A DNA stretch of 64,000 nt from CAUPWF01 sp963515125 (GTDB lineage Bacteria; Bacillota; Clostridia; Lachnospirales; Lachnospiraceae). The DNA is taken from the NCBI GenBank assembly GCA_052116865.1, contig JBQKKG010000008.1, positions 110,795 through 174,794 of the forward strand, in the 5' to 3' direction. Position numbers and translations under genes: made by a program. The notes beneath the pieces were generated by a model. The model did no database searches, was not told the origin of the DNA, and worked only from the letters and a program-made list of their open reading frames with translations. This document shows, one piece after another, positions 17,758-26,112 of this stretch; the first letter of the stretch is position 1; each line of letters starts with the position of its first letter.

Positions 17758-19364
17758 ACATCTCCACCGTCCTTATACACCGGAAAATTGAATAAAATAG
17801 ACTTCAGAGGTAGCTCTGATTCATCACATGGGAAAATCTCTATTTCTTTGATTAATGAAGAAATTAGGGATTTTTTCTCTTCATCGCTGATTTTGTCATA
17901 CACCTTTTCAAAGTTTGCCAACAGGGTGTAGATGTTCTCTAAAGTAATGGCATCCTGTTCCACAGCCTTGCGGCGTAGCTTGACGTCCTCGATTTTTTCT
18001 TCAAGCTCTACAATAACATCGTACAGTCCATCAAGTCGGAGCGTCATATCGTGAAGCTTACGTTCTCTAAAACGAGTATCCTCCGGCAAGCTGTCAATTT
18101 CATTTTCAAGACGAGTTTTATTCAAATCGACTTCTCGCAGTTTGATTTCATAATTTTTCAGCTCTCTATCAAGAGTAGAGGTATCAATTTGTTTTCCTAT
18201 TTTTGATTTAACCTCTGTTGCAAAATCTTGATTTTTAATCAACTCTCTAATTGCTTCAATAACAAGTGGCTCAATATCCGTTTTCTTTAGCATTGCTTTG
18301 TAATCACAGCTTTTACCTCTGGCGGTACGAGCTTTACTGCATACATAATAGTAAATTTCTCTATAGGTACCGTCTTTGTTTGTCCATGCGTGTTTGTTGG
18401 TATACATCGGACCGCCACATTTAGGACATTTTAAAATGCCACTTAACAAATGTGCTCTGTCCCGACCTATTTTTGATGGGGCTTTCACACCAGTTATTAC
18501 ACGCTTTTCATGTGCCTTTTGCCAAAGTTCTTCACTTATAATAGCTTCGTGCTGACCATCTGCAAGAATGTATTCCTCTTGATGTACTTGGCGGTATTCA
18601 TTTTTACTACCTTTGACTTTTTCTCTTGTTCGTCTGCCAAAAGCGATTTTCCCAGAGTACACAGGGTTGTCGATTATCATTCTGACAAAATGCGTACTCC
18701 ATTGTGAAAGAGTACCATTGGCACGTTTGATTTTTTGGATACCCTGCAAATTAAGATAGTTTGCAATTTTATAAAATCCCATATTACCATTTACATATTT
18801 ATCAAAGATAATTCGTATCGCTTCTGCTTCATTTTCTTGGATATAGAGCTGCTTGTCTTTGAGGTAGTAACCATAGGGAGCAAATCCACCGTTCCATCCA
18901 CCTTGACGAGCCTTTTCTTTTCGTCCGTTCATTGTCTGCTCTATGATATTTTCACGCTCTATTTCTGCAACGGCAGACAATACTGAAATCAAAAGCTTTC
19001 CGCTTGTTTGCGAGGAATCAATTCCTTCCTCAATGCAAATTAAGTTTGCACCAAAGGATTGAACATGTTCCAAAGAATTTAAAATATCGGCTGCATTTCT
19101 ACCAAAGCGAGAGAGCTTATAGACTAAGATATAGTCAATCTCTAACCCATTTTCAATATCACCAAGCATCTGTTTAAATGCGGGTCTGCCCTCAATGGAC
19201 TTGCCGGACTTGCCTGCATCTTCATAAATATTTACGATTTCCATTTCTTCTCTATCTGCAAATCGCTTTAAGCTATTTTTCTGTCCGTCCAAGCTGAAGC
19301 CGTCAACCTGCATTTCGGTACTTACACGTGGGTAAAGTACACATTTTTTTCCACTCCTATTCAT
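17670..19364 (-). CDS. Large serine recombinase (integrase of the element)
   Basis: 564 residues as integrated. The N-terminal resolvase domain has catalytic Ser15 in YPRVSTEMQVDG and LSRFGRNAADIL. It is followed by the recombinase domain, a zinc ribbon (CPKCGGPMYTNKH, then a second cysteine pair) and a long coiled coil (about 395-470). It catalyses excision and integration at the rlmD core. The gene reads out through attL, so the last 21 codons come from chromosomal DNA antisense to the rlmD-like gene. In the circular form the frame would instead continue into the domain encoded at 58563-58853. The start ATG follows GGAGGTTAACTACT. Confidence 0.95.
   Translation of the reverse strand: MNRSGKKCVLYPRVSTEMQVDGFSLDGQKNSLKRFADREEMEIVNIYEDAGKSGKSIEGRPAFKQMLGDIENGLEIDYILVYKLSRFGRNAADILNSLEHVQSFGANLICIEEGIDSSQTSGKLLISVLSAVAEIERENIIEQTMNGRKEKARQGGWNGGFAPYGYYLKDKQLYIQENEAEAIRIIFDKYVNGNMGFYKIANYLNLQGIQKIKRANGTLSQWSTHFVRMIIDNPVYSGKIAFGRRTREKVKGSKNEYRQVHQEEYILADGQHEAIISEELWQKAHEKRVITGVKAPSKIGRDRAHLLSGILKCPKCGGPMYTNKHAWTNKDGTYREIYYYVCSKARTARGKSCDYKAMLKKTDIEPLVIEAIRELIKNQDFATEVKSKIGKQIDTSTLDRELKNYEIKLREVDLNKTRLENEIDSLPEDTRFRERKLHDMTLRLDGLYDVIVELEEKIEDVKLRRKAVEQDAITLENIYTLLANFEKVYDKISDEEKKSLISSLIKEIEIFPCDESELPLKSILFNFPVYKDGGDVYEFLWDKSTHVSTCSVHGNISTPTAFCT
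17734..17744. other. attL core of the element
   Basis: CTTTTGTCCCA, identical to the core at 58918-58928. On the chromosome side it encodes the conserved VLLS of the target protein. On the element side ACAAAAATTCGTAA supplies a new stop codon. The exact crossover dinucleotide cannot be placed inside the 11-base identity. Confidence 0.85.
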
Positions 19365-19400
19365 AGTAGTTAACCTCCAATATATTATTGGAAAATATCT

Positions 19401-19562
19401 TTAATTCTCATGATTTATCTCATTTAAAACTTCTGCACCATGCTTTTCAATAATCTGAGAAAGTACATTAATAAAATCCTGATATGCTTTGGTTTTCTCA
19501 TAAGAATTAGGCGGTGCAGCAGCCGTATCAGTAGGATTAGATATATTTTTGATATTTTCCAT
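19401..19562 (-). CDS. Small acidic protein upstream of the recombinase
   Basis: 53-residue ORF beginning MENIKNISNPTDTAAAP, with GGAGGTG at good distance from ATG 19562. It ends 36 bases before the recombinase start, so the two are likely co-transcribed. The C-terminal half is predicted helical (AYQDFINVLSQIIEKHGAEV). Function is unknown; a small partner or directionality factor is possible from its position, but nothing in the sequence proves it. Confidence 0.7.
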   Translation of the reverse strand: MENIKNISNPTDTAAAPPNSYEKTKAYQDFINVLSQIIEKHGAEVLNEINHEN

Positions 19563-19584
19563 TCGCAATCACCTCCAAGTGTAT

Positions 19585-19605
19585 TGCTTATATAAAGTAT
19601 AAGCA
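19585..19605. promoter_or_regulatory. Inverted repeat upstream of the recombinase operon, candidate operator
   Basis: TGCTTATA and TATAAGCA form perfect 8-base arms around 5 bases, 22 bases before the small ORF start and overlapping where its promoter should lie. This is a plausible repressor site for the integration module. Confidence 0.4.
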
Positions 19606-20161
19606 TAGATAACATTTATGAAAAGTTTGTCGTTTCATTATTTATAGTAAAACCAAGCACACCGCAAATTTTCATAAAACAAAAATGCGGTGCGGTTAGT
19701 TTTATCTGTTTGCCGTATTTGCCACGCTCCCCGACAAAGGGGATATTTTGAGTTGCTGTTGGCACAGCTATCATAGCCCCACAGTACCGTATGTGCTTGT
19801 CCCAAAAGCCACGCATACTGCAGGAACTCCCCCTCAAGTCTGTGGGAGGTCGTGAGAAAGTATCATTATCCCTTATGTGTGTTATTGCGGCGAACGTACC
19901 ACCGTTCGGTCTAATGGCTGCATTTATCGCTCCGACTGCTGTAATACCCATGCTCATAAAGGCTCTCATCAATTATTTGGTTTCCTATTTTGGCAAGTGT
20001 GTTACAGCGGCCATCATGGCGATGCCCATTATATCGCTTTGCTTTTCAGCCACATAAGTTTCGTACTCAAAATATCGTATATTCGATTGTCAAGGAACAT
20101 GGGGAAGATTATACCTCCCTCTATATACCCTGACTTTTTTCCTTGTGAAACGGAACGTGAT
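19606..20161. other. 556 bases without a confident gene
   Basis: Open frames exist on both strands (a minus-strand frame of 118 codons at 19616-19972 and a hydrophobic plus-strand frame at 19791-20057), but neither has a convincing ribosome binding site or a family I recognise. The composition resembles element backbone. It may hold a decayed ORF between the sigma-like gene and the recombinase module. Confidence 0.4.
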
Positions 20162-20584
20162 TTAGAAAAAACTTTTTAAATATTTTTCTATGGTATGTAA
20201 ACCTCTTTCTATTCCAATACGGACAGCTTTTTCACTTACGCCTTCTGCTTTAGCAATTGCTGATTTACTCATGCCCATAAAATAATGAGCATAGATTCGC
20301 TTTGCCTGCTTGTCCGGCAGAGAAGCAATGGCAGCGTGAAGTTGCTGGCTTGTAAGCTTACGTTCGTAAATCTCATCGAGCGAGAGAGAGACAAACAAGA
20401 TGTTGTGCTCAATTCCATCGCCACGGTCAAGAGAGTAATGAGCTTTGTAACGGTATTTCTTTCTCTCATATGCTGATTCAGCTCTTACAAATTCCTCAAA
20501 GACAGCTAATAGCTCATCAGTCACTTCTACAAAGGTGTCTTGTGTGTAGTAAGGGTAATAATCTTTCAGATTAATTGTTTTCAT
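20162..20584 (-). CDS. Sigma-70-like transcription factor of the element
   Basis: 140 residues starting at the ATG at 20584 (MKTINLKDYYPYY); an in-frame ATG 12 bases upstream overlaps the AAAGGATGG site. The C-terminal region (about 85-138) resembles sigma region 4 with a helix-turn-helix (LPDKQAKRIYAHYFMGMSKS then IAKAEGVSEKAVRIGIERGL). Similar proteins accompany Tn1549-type elements and probably regulate integration or transfer genes. A terminator and a 36-codon leader-like ORF lie upstream. Confidence 0.85.
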   Translation of the reverse strand: MKTINLKDYYPYYTQDTFVEVTDELLAVFEEFVRAESAYERKKYRYKAHYSLDRGDGIEHNILFVSLSLDEIYERKLTSQQLHAAIASLPDKQAKRIYAHYFMGMSKSAIAKAEGVSEKAVRIGIERGLHTIEKYLKSFF

Positions 20585-20666
20585 GGTTTTTACCATCCTT
20601 TCGATTTTTTGGTTTGCTGAAGTCGAAAGGACAGCGGTGGAGAACGGCAGCGAGGCTCTATAAACG

Positions 20667-20699
20667 CAAAAATGCCCGACTGAAAATACAGTCGGGCAT
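20667..20699 (-). terminator. Intrinsic terminator upstream of the sigma-like gene
   Basis: On the minus strand ATGCCCGACTG and CAGTCGGGCAT form an 11-base-pair stem followed by TTTTT. It lies between the small ORF ending at 20718 and the sigma-like start at 20584, as expected of an attenuator. Confidence 0.85.
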
Positions 20700-20717
20700 A
20701 AGTGGAAATATTAACCT

Positions 20718-20828
20718 TTACTTGATGATGTGTGTGTTCATATTGAAAGCCGTAATTTCCCGCTGGTGGGTGTAGGCTTTTTTTGATGAATAGAAATTAG
20801 GTGGAGTATGAGAGTTAAAAATAAACAC
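20718..20828 (-). CDS. 36-codon small ORF / leader peptide before the sigma-like gene
   Basis: GTG start at 20828 preceded by AAGGAGG with seven bases spacing. The peptide begins MFIFNSHTPPNFYSS and ends MNTHIIK. Its stop is 19 bases before the terminator at 20667-20699. The combination of strong ribosome binding site, short ORF and terminator suggests a leader controlling read-through into the sigma-like gene, or a conserved microprotein of the element. The rest of the gap, 20829-20944, shows no gene. Confidence 0.55.
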   Translation of the reverse strand: MFIFNSHTPPNFYSSKKAYTHQREITAFNMNTHIIK

Positions 20829-20944
20829 AGCGATACCTCCTTGATACCGCCGTGTCTACAAAAAAGGGCAACACCCTCCGTTTGTCCAATTTTTCAAAAG
20901 GAAAACGGCGGCCTTGCGTTAAATGCGAGTTTCATATTACAAGT

Positions 20945-21814
20945 CTATTTTCTTCCTCTAAATTGTTTTTTTAGAAGTGACTCTTGTATCAAATACTGCC
21001 TGTATGAACCTATCACTTGCGTTTTTTTTTCGTCACTGACATACTGTAAAAAGCACTTAAATAATATTATCCATTCCTCATATGCTATTGCAGAGGTCTG
21101 ATAATTTGATATTTCATGTCTTATTCTCAGTTCTTTTAATTGCCTGTACGAAAAAATCTTTTTGGAAAAGGTTCTATTATTTTTATAACAATAGCAAATA
21201 AAATCACGATATAGCTCAAATTCTCTCATGGTAAATTCGTCAAGTTTGCGCTTTTGAATGTGCAACAAAACAATATCCACATTTGGTTTTGGGGAAAAAT
21301 CATTGCGAGAAAATCGGTGCACAATCATCATATTGAATTTGGGTTTAAGCAAAAGAGATTTTAATGTAGTTTCCATTGCCCCACAATATTTTATAGCTGC
21401 CTGTTTTTGTAATATTAAATAAGCATCAAGGGGCGGATTTTTTGCTTGTGTAATCTTATTAAGAATATCTGATGTAATAAAAAAAGGTATATTAGAAAAA
21501 ATCTTATAGCTCCTTTCCGGTAAAGGTAATTCCATAAAGTCACCATGAAGCAAAGCAAAACGTTTTTCATTGCTGAACTGTTTTTTAAGATACAATATGT
21601 TTTTTTCATCCAGCTCAACAGCAGTAACTCTGCAACCACGGTCAAGTAATGCTTTTGTTATAATTCCTTTTCCTGCTCCAATATCAAGCACCTCATCATT
21701 TGAATTGATGTTTGACTGTTGAAGTAATCTATTTATGAGCATTGCATTAATCAAGTAATTTTGAGAAAAATGGATGGGTAATGAATGATTAATCTCTCTA
21801 TTTTTTCCAACCAA
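20945..21814 (-). CDS. erm: Erm-family 23S rRNA (adenine-N6) methyltransferase
   Basis: 289 residues with a TTG start at 21814 behind GGAGGTG. The N-terminal FSQNYLIN, the SAM motif DIGAGKGIITKALLDRG, the acidic VELDEKNI and the catalytic motif SNIPFFITSDI match Erm/KsgA methyltransferases. The N-terminus and the mobile setting favour Erm, which methylates A2058 of 23S rRNA and gives macrolide-lincosamide-streptogramin B resistance. No clear macrolide leader peptide is seen upstream, so it may be constitutive. It is part of the element cargo with the efflux gene at 22396. The exact erm class cannot be assigned by eye. Confidence 0.85.
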   Translation of the reverse strand: MVGKNREINHSLPIHFSQNYLINAMLINRLLQQSNINSNDEVLDIGAGKGIITKALLDRGCRVTAVELDEKNILYLKKQFSNEKRFALLHGDFMELPLPERSYKIFSNIPFFITSDILNKITQAKNPPLDAYLILQKQAAIKYCGAMETTLKSLLLKPKFNMMIVHRFSRNDFSPKPNVDIVLLHIQKRKLDEFTMREFELYRDFICYCYKNNRTFSKKIFSYRQLKELRIRHEISNYQTSAIAYEEWIILFKCFLQYVSDEKKTQVIGSYRQYLIQESLLKKQFRGRK

Positions 21815-21928
21815 AAAAACACCTCCACTCTGGAAGAATATCTAAAATTGCACAATATAATTTAATATATCTTTAGCATACCATTCAGGGCTGGAAATTG
21901 ATTCCTCCTTCTTGTTTGGCAAAAGAAG

Positions 21929-21961
21929 AAGCGCCATAAGCTATCAACAGCTTAGGCGCTT
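21929..21961 (-). terminator. Intrinsic terminator after the Mor-like gene
   Basis: On the minus strand AAGCGCCTAAGCT and AGCTTATGGCGCTT form a stem followed by CTTCTTTT, just after the stop at 21967. It separates the Mor-like gene from erm. Confidence 0.75.
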
Positions 21962-21966
21962 TAGTG

Positions 21967-22242
21967 TTATTCAGTCGATTGTCGTGAATATACAATTTTC
22001 TGTATAGTTTTTTCTGCCAAAAAGTACTTTTGAGCTAATTCGGACACGGTTAATCCATTTTGATGTTCAAGCCTTATTTGGTGGTTACGAGATGACACCA
22101 ATTGCTTAGTGTCCGTATTGCTTCCCCATGATTTACGGTTATCTGCTTTTTTGGGAATATAGACCTTAACACCGTCAACATATTCTTGGATTTGCTCGAC
22201 AATTTCTTTTGGCAAAACGTCATATATATTAATATAGCTCAT
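21967..22242 (-). CDS. CD3324-family (Mor-like) HTH protein
   Basis: 91 residues starting MSYINIYDVLPKEIVEQIQ, with AGGAGATGC before ATG 22242. The stretch YVDGVKVYIPKK and the C-terminal helix-turn-helix (GLTVSELAQKYFLAEKTIQK) match small Mor-transcription-activator-like proteins of clostridia. Likely a DNA-binding regulator. It sits between the efflux gene and erm on the same strand, and its targets are unknown. Confidence 0.75.
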   Translation of the reverse strand: MSYINIYDVLPKEIVEQIQEYVDGVKVYIPKKADNRKSWGSNTDTKQLVSSRNHQIRLEHQNGLTVSELAQKYFLAEKTIQKIVYSRQSTE

Positions 22243-22395
22243 TTTGCATCTCCTAATCACTCTATGTTATTTAGGATTAGCAAAGGCTATTTTTCAGTTG
22301 CTCACTTTTAGCGTGCAATAGCCCCTGCTATTACACAGAAATAATTACTCCCATCGTAAATCCACCCTCCTTTGCTCAATTTAGCATAGGCTATT

Positions 22396-23613
22396 TCATA
22401 TGGTACGATTATCAAGTGATTGTACTACGGGAAGTATAAACACCAAAAATGATATGGTTATAATTCCTATGCCAGAAATCAAAAACCATTTTTCAACACC
22501 TATTTGTTCCGCAAAAAGACCAGAACACAATAAGCCCAAAGGCATTGCGAATGACATTACACTTCCAAGCAAAGAAAAGACCCTCCCTAAATATTCAGGT
22601 TTAATTTTCTCTTGGAATAGGGCATTTTGCACTCCATAAAATGGAGCTGACACTCCCATAACCATACAGCATATCGCAAAGGCAATGAAGGCATTTGAGG
22701 GAAGTATTCCAGATATGGCAACACCAATTCCCATCATAAGAACCGATGCACCAATGGTAAAAGTACGTTTCTTAAAACCACCCCAAACGCTTAATATGAC
22801 CCCTCCTACCAACATTCCAATAGCAAAGGCAATTTCCGCTATTGAAGCATGAGTAGGTGTTCCGCCGAAATATCCCATACTCATCAGAGGATATAACGCG
22901 CTAATCGGCATGTAAAAGAACATATATAATGCGCCAATCCAAAGCAAAGCAAACAGACCTTTATTCTCTTTTAAGACCATGTACCCCGCCTTCATTTCCT
23001 GCATGACATTTTCTTCAATGCTACTCGGCAATGGATTAGGAATTGCAATAATAGCCACGGAAATACAAGCTATAGCCGCACCAACAATATCAAGAAGAAC
23101 GATATGATTTAGGTTCCAAACAGTATACAAGAATGCGGCGGCGGCCGGACTAATAATTGACCCTATGGCTTGTATAGTTTGGCTATATCCCGCACACTTT
23201 GTCAGTTGATCTTCTGGCACGAGTAGTGGTGTAGCTGCATTCAATGCCGGCGAGTGAAACGCTGTTCCCATACTTCGGACAAATAAAACCCCCATGATTA
23301 CCCAGATTGGTAAGTCCATATAGAGGGTAACAATTGCTAATACCCCCCCAGCCGCAGCAATAACTAAGTCAGCTCCAATCATTACTTTCTTTCGGCTATG
23401 CCGATCAACAAAAACGCCAGCAAACGGCCCTATAAGCGCTTGCGGCAAGAAACCAATCAGTGTTGCTATGGATAACACCATTGCAGAACCTGTTTCTGCT
23501 GTCAAATAAAAAATAATTGACATTTGCAAAATTCCACTACTTATAAGGGAGAATCCTTGCCCAATCAATATTGTAAAATAATCTTTCTTCCATAAATTTT
23601 TATTTCGTTGCAT
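22396..23613 (-). CDS. Mef-like MFS efflux pump of the element
   Basis: 405-residue 12-TM major facilitator. Long stretches are close to Mef(A) proteins (VDRHSRKKVMIGADL, LTKCAGYSQ, FQEKIKPEYLGRVFS), and it is a clear paralogue of the pump at 61047, though more diverged. Known relatives export 14- and 15-membered macrolides. ATG 23613 follows GGAGGAATAAAT. Upstream lies a leader peptide with an R-x-R motif and two terminator hairpins, the arrangement known to control mef expression by attenuation. Cargo of the element together with erm. Confidence 0.88.
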   Translation of the reverse strand: MQRNKNLWKKDYFTILIGQGFSLISSGILQMSIIFYLTAETGSAMVLSIATLIGFLPQALIGPFAGVFVDRHSRKKVMIGADLVIAAAGGVLAIVTLYMDLPIWVIMGVLFVRSMGTAFHSPALNAATPLLVPEDQLTKCAGYSQTIQAIGSIISPAAAAFLYTVWNLNHIVLLDIVGAAIACISVAIIAIPNPLPSSIEENVMQEMKAGYMVLKENKGLFALLWIGALYMFFYMPISALYPLMSMGYFGGTPTHASIAEIAFAIGMLVGGVILSVWGGFKKRTFTIGASVLMMGIGVAISGILPSNAFIAFAICCMVMGVSAPFYGVQNALFQEKIKPEYLGRVFSLLGSVMSFAMPLGLLCSGLFAEQIGVEKWFLISGIGIITISFLVFILPVVQSLDNRTI

Positions 23614-23665
23614 ATATTTATTCCTCCAAACATTTTTATTGCATAACTCATTGTTTTTTGTGCAA

Positions 23666-23709
23666 TAAAAAATGCAGGTTAACACCCACAAAAGGGCATT
23701 AATCTGCAT
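23666..23709 (-). terminator. Second attenuator hairpin of the element mef-like gene
   Basis: On the minus strand ATGCAG and CTGCAT close a structured loop, and TTTTTTATTG follows. The same closing stem and T run occur before the pump at 61047. It lies 53 bases upstream of the pump start. Confidence 0.65.
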
Positions 23710-23792
23710 CACTACAAAACAAGGCAAACCAACATTATGCGACTATACAGTCACATAATGTATAAGCACGTGTTTATTCGTAAACGCAAGCG

Positions 23793-23831
23793 AAAAAAGC
23801 CCACAATGTGGATAGATAGTTCTGCTTTTTT
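23793..23831 (-). terminator. First attenuator hairpin of the element mef-like gene
   Basis: AAAAAAGC and GCTTTTTT pair around an inner CCACA/TGTGG stem directly after the leader peptide stop. This fits a terminator that forms when the ribosome does not stall on the leader. Confidence 0.7.
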
Positions 23832-23837
23832 ATTGCT

Positions 23838-23861
23838 TTATTTGCGTATACGAATTAACAC
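23838..23861 (-). CDS. Macrolide-sensing leader peptide (7 codons) of the mef-like gene
   Basis: GTG start with AGGAGG seven bases upstream encodes M-L-I-R-I-R-K then stop. The R-x-R (and R-K) arrangement is the known +x+ motif at which ribosomes arrest with bound macrolide. Stalling would disrupt the hairpin immediately downstream and permit transcription of the efflux gene. Confidence 0.65.
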   Translation of the reverse strand: MLIRIRK

Positions 23862-23966
23862 ACGTAAGCCTCCTTTTTTGTTCAAATTTATAATAGTGTA
23901 TCACGGTTGTTTTTTTATGTCAAGATAAAACAAAGTAAAAATATGCTTTATTTAAGTCAACGCCAT

Positions 23967-23984
23967 GATATGTGTAATCATATC
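23967..23984. promoter_or_regulatory. Inverted repeat before the XRE regulator, candidate operator
   Basis: GATATG-TGTAAT-CATATC, perfect 6-base arms, 45 bases upstream of the regulator start. It is a plausible autoregulatory site between the divergent regulator and cargo genes. Confidence 0.35.
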
Positions 23985-24028
23985 TAAGAGGGTAAGGTGA
24001 ACAGTAAAATGTAATAGGGTGAAATAAT

Positions 24029-24382
24029 ATGAAGCAGGAAAAAATCAAATATGATTTTAAGGCTTTCGGTCAAGCCATAAAAGAAGCTCGAAAGGTAAAG
24101 GGATTATCAAGAAATGAGTTAGCAGACCAAATGAACATTGCCCCTCGATATATTGCGTCCATTGAAAACAGCGGACAGCACCCAAGCCTTCAAATCTTTT
24201 ATGAACTTGTTACTCTTCTAGATGTATCGGTAGACCAATTCTTTTTTCAAAATAAAGAAGCAGCTAAATCCACGCAGCGCAGACAGCTTGATAGTCTGCT
24301 CGATGATATAAGCGACAAGGGATTGCAAATCGTCACCGCTACCGCAAGAGAGATAAAGGAAGTCGAAACAAAGGACAGATGA
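24029..24382 (+). CDS. XRE-family transcriptional regulator of the element
   Basis: 117 residues with an N-terminal Cro/C1-type helix-turn-helix (about 11-66, including GLSRNELADQMNIAPRYIAS and PSLQIFYELVTLLDVSVDQF). It is one of the few plus-strand genes of the element, between the resistance cargo and the relaxase, a usual position for the Tn1549-type regulator. AGGGTG precedes the start. It likely represses transfer or excision genes; its ligand is unknown. Confidence 0.88.
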   Translation: MKQEKIKYDFKAFGQAIKEARKVKGLSRNELADQMNIAPRYIASIENSGQHPSLQIFYELVTLLDVSVDQFFFQNKEAAKSTQRRQLDSLLDDISDKGLQIVTATAREIKEVETKDR

Positions 24383-24414
24383 ATGTCCAAAATACAATTA
24401 AATATGGAATGAGA

Positions 24415-24449
24415 AACGTTGCAGCCAATGCGGTTTTGCAGCGTTTTTC
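24415..24449 (+). terminator. Intrinsic terminator after the XRE regulator
   Basis: AACGTTGCA and TGCAGCGTT form the stem (one G-T pair), with TTTTTCTTTT following, 33 bases past the stop codon. Confidence 0.8.
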
Positions 24450-24504
24450 TTTTAACATTCTAATGAATAAGTGCTTTTATAATTGTAGGATGTAAATGTT
24501 GAAG

Positions 24505-24638
24505 TAAAGTGGCAAGCAGGGCATACGGGTGACCACCGTATGCTTTTGCTTGTTGGGAAGTATCCCCAATCCCCACTGAAACGATGATAAATCATCGTGC
24601 TACGCTCCCTTTGGGAGCTAATGAAATCACGGGGTAGC
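24505..24638. other. Cluster of three inverted repeats next to the relaxase, candidate oriT
   Basis: The gene-free region holds a nested repeat (CAAGCA..GCATACGG..CCGTATGC..TGCTTG, 24513-24552), a perfect CGATGAT/ATCATCG hairpin (24582-24597) and a perfect GCTCCC/GGGAGC hairpin (24604-24618). None has a T run on either side. Such clusters beside a relaxase gene are typical of transfer origins, though the nick site cannot be fixed by eye. Part may serve as a 3' structure for the relaxase mRNA. Confidence 0.45.
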
Positions 24639-26051
24639 TTACCGCTGTTCCTGTGATTTTTCTTGTGCCTTTTGTTCCTGTTCCAGTCCTAAAAGGCGGT
24701 CGATATTTGCCTTTGCAGTCAGAATATCTTGCATTTCTTTTCTTGCAGTATGGTACTTGCTGTAAGCCTTGTTTTTCATGGAAAACAGCTCATCACATTC
24801 AGCTTGCAGGGCCTTAATTGTGGGGAGCTTTTTTACACCAAGTTCCTCAAAAGCCGCCTTTGCCGCCTTGTGCAAAGTGAGGTCGGCACGGTGTTCCTCA
24901 TAAAACTTTTTAGAGTAGCCTGCCTTGCGGTAGTCGGTGTAAATATCTCGGGTTTTGGCATAGTTAAAGATGTGCTTTTTAAGACCCTGTATTTCAGCAA
25001 TACGCTTTTCAGCGGTCTTGATTTGTGTGTTCAGCTCATCAAAAATGGCGGTGCATTTTTTTGCTTTTTCCTCTAAATCGGCATAGGCAAGGAGCTTGTG
25101 TTCTTGCAGAAAATTAACGGTCTGTGCCATCTGCTTTAAGTTGAAAATCTTTGCCCACTGCTCATAGCCTTTGCCCTTGCCTTGCTGTAATTTAGCTTGA
25201 ATATCCACAAGGAGATTAACGGATTTCTCTTGTTTTTTCGGCTGTTTGACAGAAGATTTTTTGACCTCTCGCTGTGGAGCTTTACCCTCAATGATTGCTT
25301 TGATTTCATCTTCGGAATAGCCCTCGCCAAGAGAACGCAGCCGGATAAATTTCTTTTGTTCCGCACCCTTAAAAGAGTAGTGCGTACCACTTTTCATTTC
25401 ATAGCCTGCACCCTGAATAAGCTGTAAAAACGCATCAAAGGTTTTAGGATTTTTGGCAAGCACCTCATCTATGGTTTGTCTTAGTTTATCGGAGTGCGAT
25501 GGGGGCTTATTATCGCCAAGCCATTTGCCATAATGACCTTTGGAGCGTTTGGGATTTTCAATAATCGAAAGCCCATTTTCAAGACAAAGGCGGTCGGATA
25601 TTTGGGCAAGAGCCTTGCCGCTTCTCTTAAAATCCCGAAACTTTCTTGTGCAGTCAAGAGAGGTAGAATTAAAGATAATGTGATTATGAATATGGGCTTT
25701 GTCTATGTGAGTAGCAACGATAAATGCGTGCTTGCCTTTGGTAAAACTCATGCCCAATTCATAACCGATTTTGTTTGCAAGCTCGGGGGTAATTTCCCCG
25801 GGCTTAAAGGACTGCCTTATCTGATAGGCGATAACATTATTTGCCTGTTGTCTGCCTGTTATATCATCATATTGCCGCTTGGATAACATAAACTCTCCCT
25901 GCACAGTGCGAGGGTCGCACTCGTAGGAAGATAACAATTCACCCTCGTTTGTTTTATCGGGATTTTTGGCATAATCGGTGCGGTCGGCAAGGCAATCTGC
26001 TATGGATTTTCCTTTGTTTTGGTGCATGGCTATTAGCCTTGTGGTAGCGAT
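24639..26051 (-). CDS. MobA/MobP-type relaxase
   Basis: About 470 residues. The conserved N-terminus ATTRLIAMHQNKG precedes a motif I tyrosine region (DCLADRTDY) and the histidine triad (HIDKAHIHNHIIF) that binds the metal for oriT nicking. The C-terminal half is helical and coiled coil. The start is unusual: where homologues have ATG-GCT-ACC the sequence reads ATC-GCT-ACC, seven bases after AAAGGAGG. The only other in-frame starts are an unsupported TTG inside a terminator and an ATG that would remove part of the fold. It acts with MobC (27586). Confidence 0.9.
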   Translation of the reverse strand: MATTRLIAMHQNKGKSIADCLADRTDYAKNPDKTNEGELLSSYECDPRTVQGEFMLSKRQYDDITGRQQANNVIAYQIRQSFKPGEITPELANKIGYELGMSFTKGKHAFIVATHIDKAHIHNHIIFNSTSLDCTRKFRDFKRSGKALAQISDRLCLENGLSIIENPKRSKGHYGKWLGDNKPPSHSDKLRQTIDEVLAKNPKTFDAFLQLIQGAGYEMKSGTHYSFKGAEQKKFIRLRSLGEGYSEDEIKAIIEGKAPQREVKKSSVKQPKKQEKSVNLLVDIQAKLQQGKGKGYEQWAKIFNLKQMAQTVNFLQEHKLLAYADLEEKAKKCTAIFDELNTQIKTAEKRIAEIQGLKKHIFNYAKTRDIYTDYRKAGYSKKFYEEHRADLTLHKAAKAAFEELGVKKLPTIKALQAECDELFSMKNKAYSKYHTARKEMQDILTAKANIDRLLGLEQEQKAQEKSQEQR

Positions 26052-26077
26052 AATAACACCTCCTTTGGGGCAAGAAA

Positions 26078-26101
26078 AAAGAGCTGCTAATGGCAACTCT
26101 T
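26078..26101 (-). terminator. Intrinsic terminator just before the relaxase start
   Basis: GAGTTGC and GCAGCTC pair around a short loop on the minus strand and are followed by TTTTTT. It lies between the AbiJ-like gene and the relaxase ribosome binding site, so relaxase transcription from upstream must read through it. Confidence 0.75.
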
Positions 26102-26112
26102 TGGTGTAAAAT

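Noticed and set aside
19616..19972. 118-codon minus-strand open frame between the sigma-like gene and the recombinase module
   Set aside because: No ribosome binding site, no family resemblance, and a competing open frame on the other strand. Recorded only as a gene-free region.
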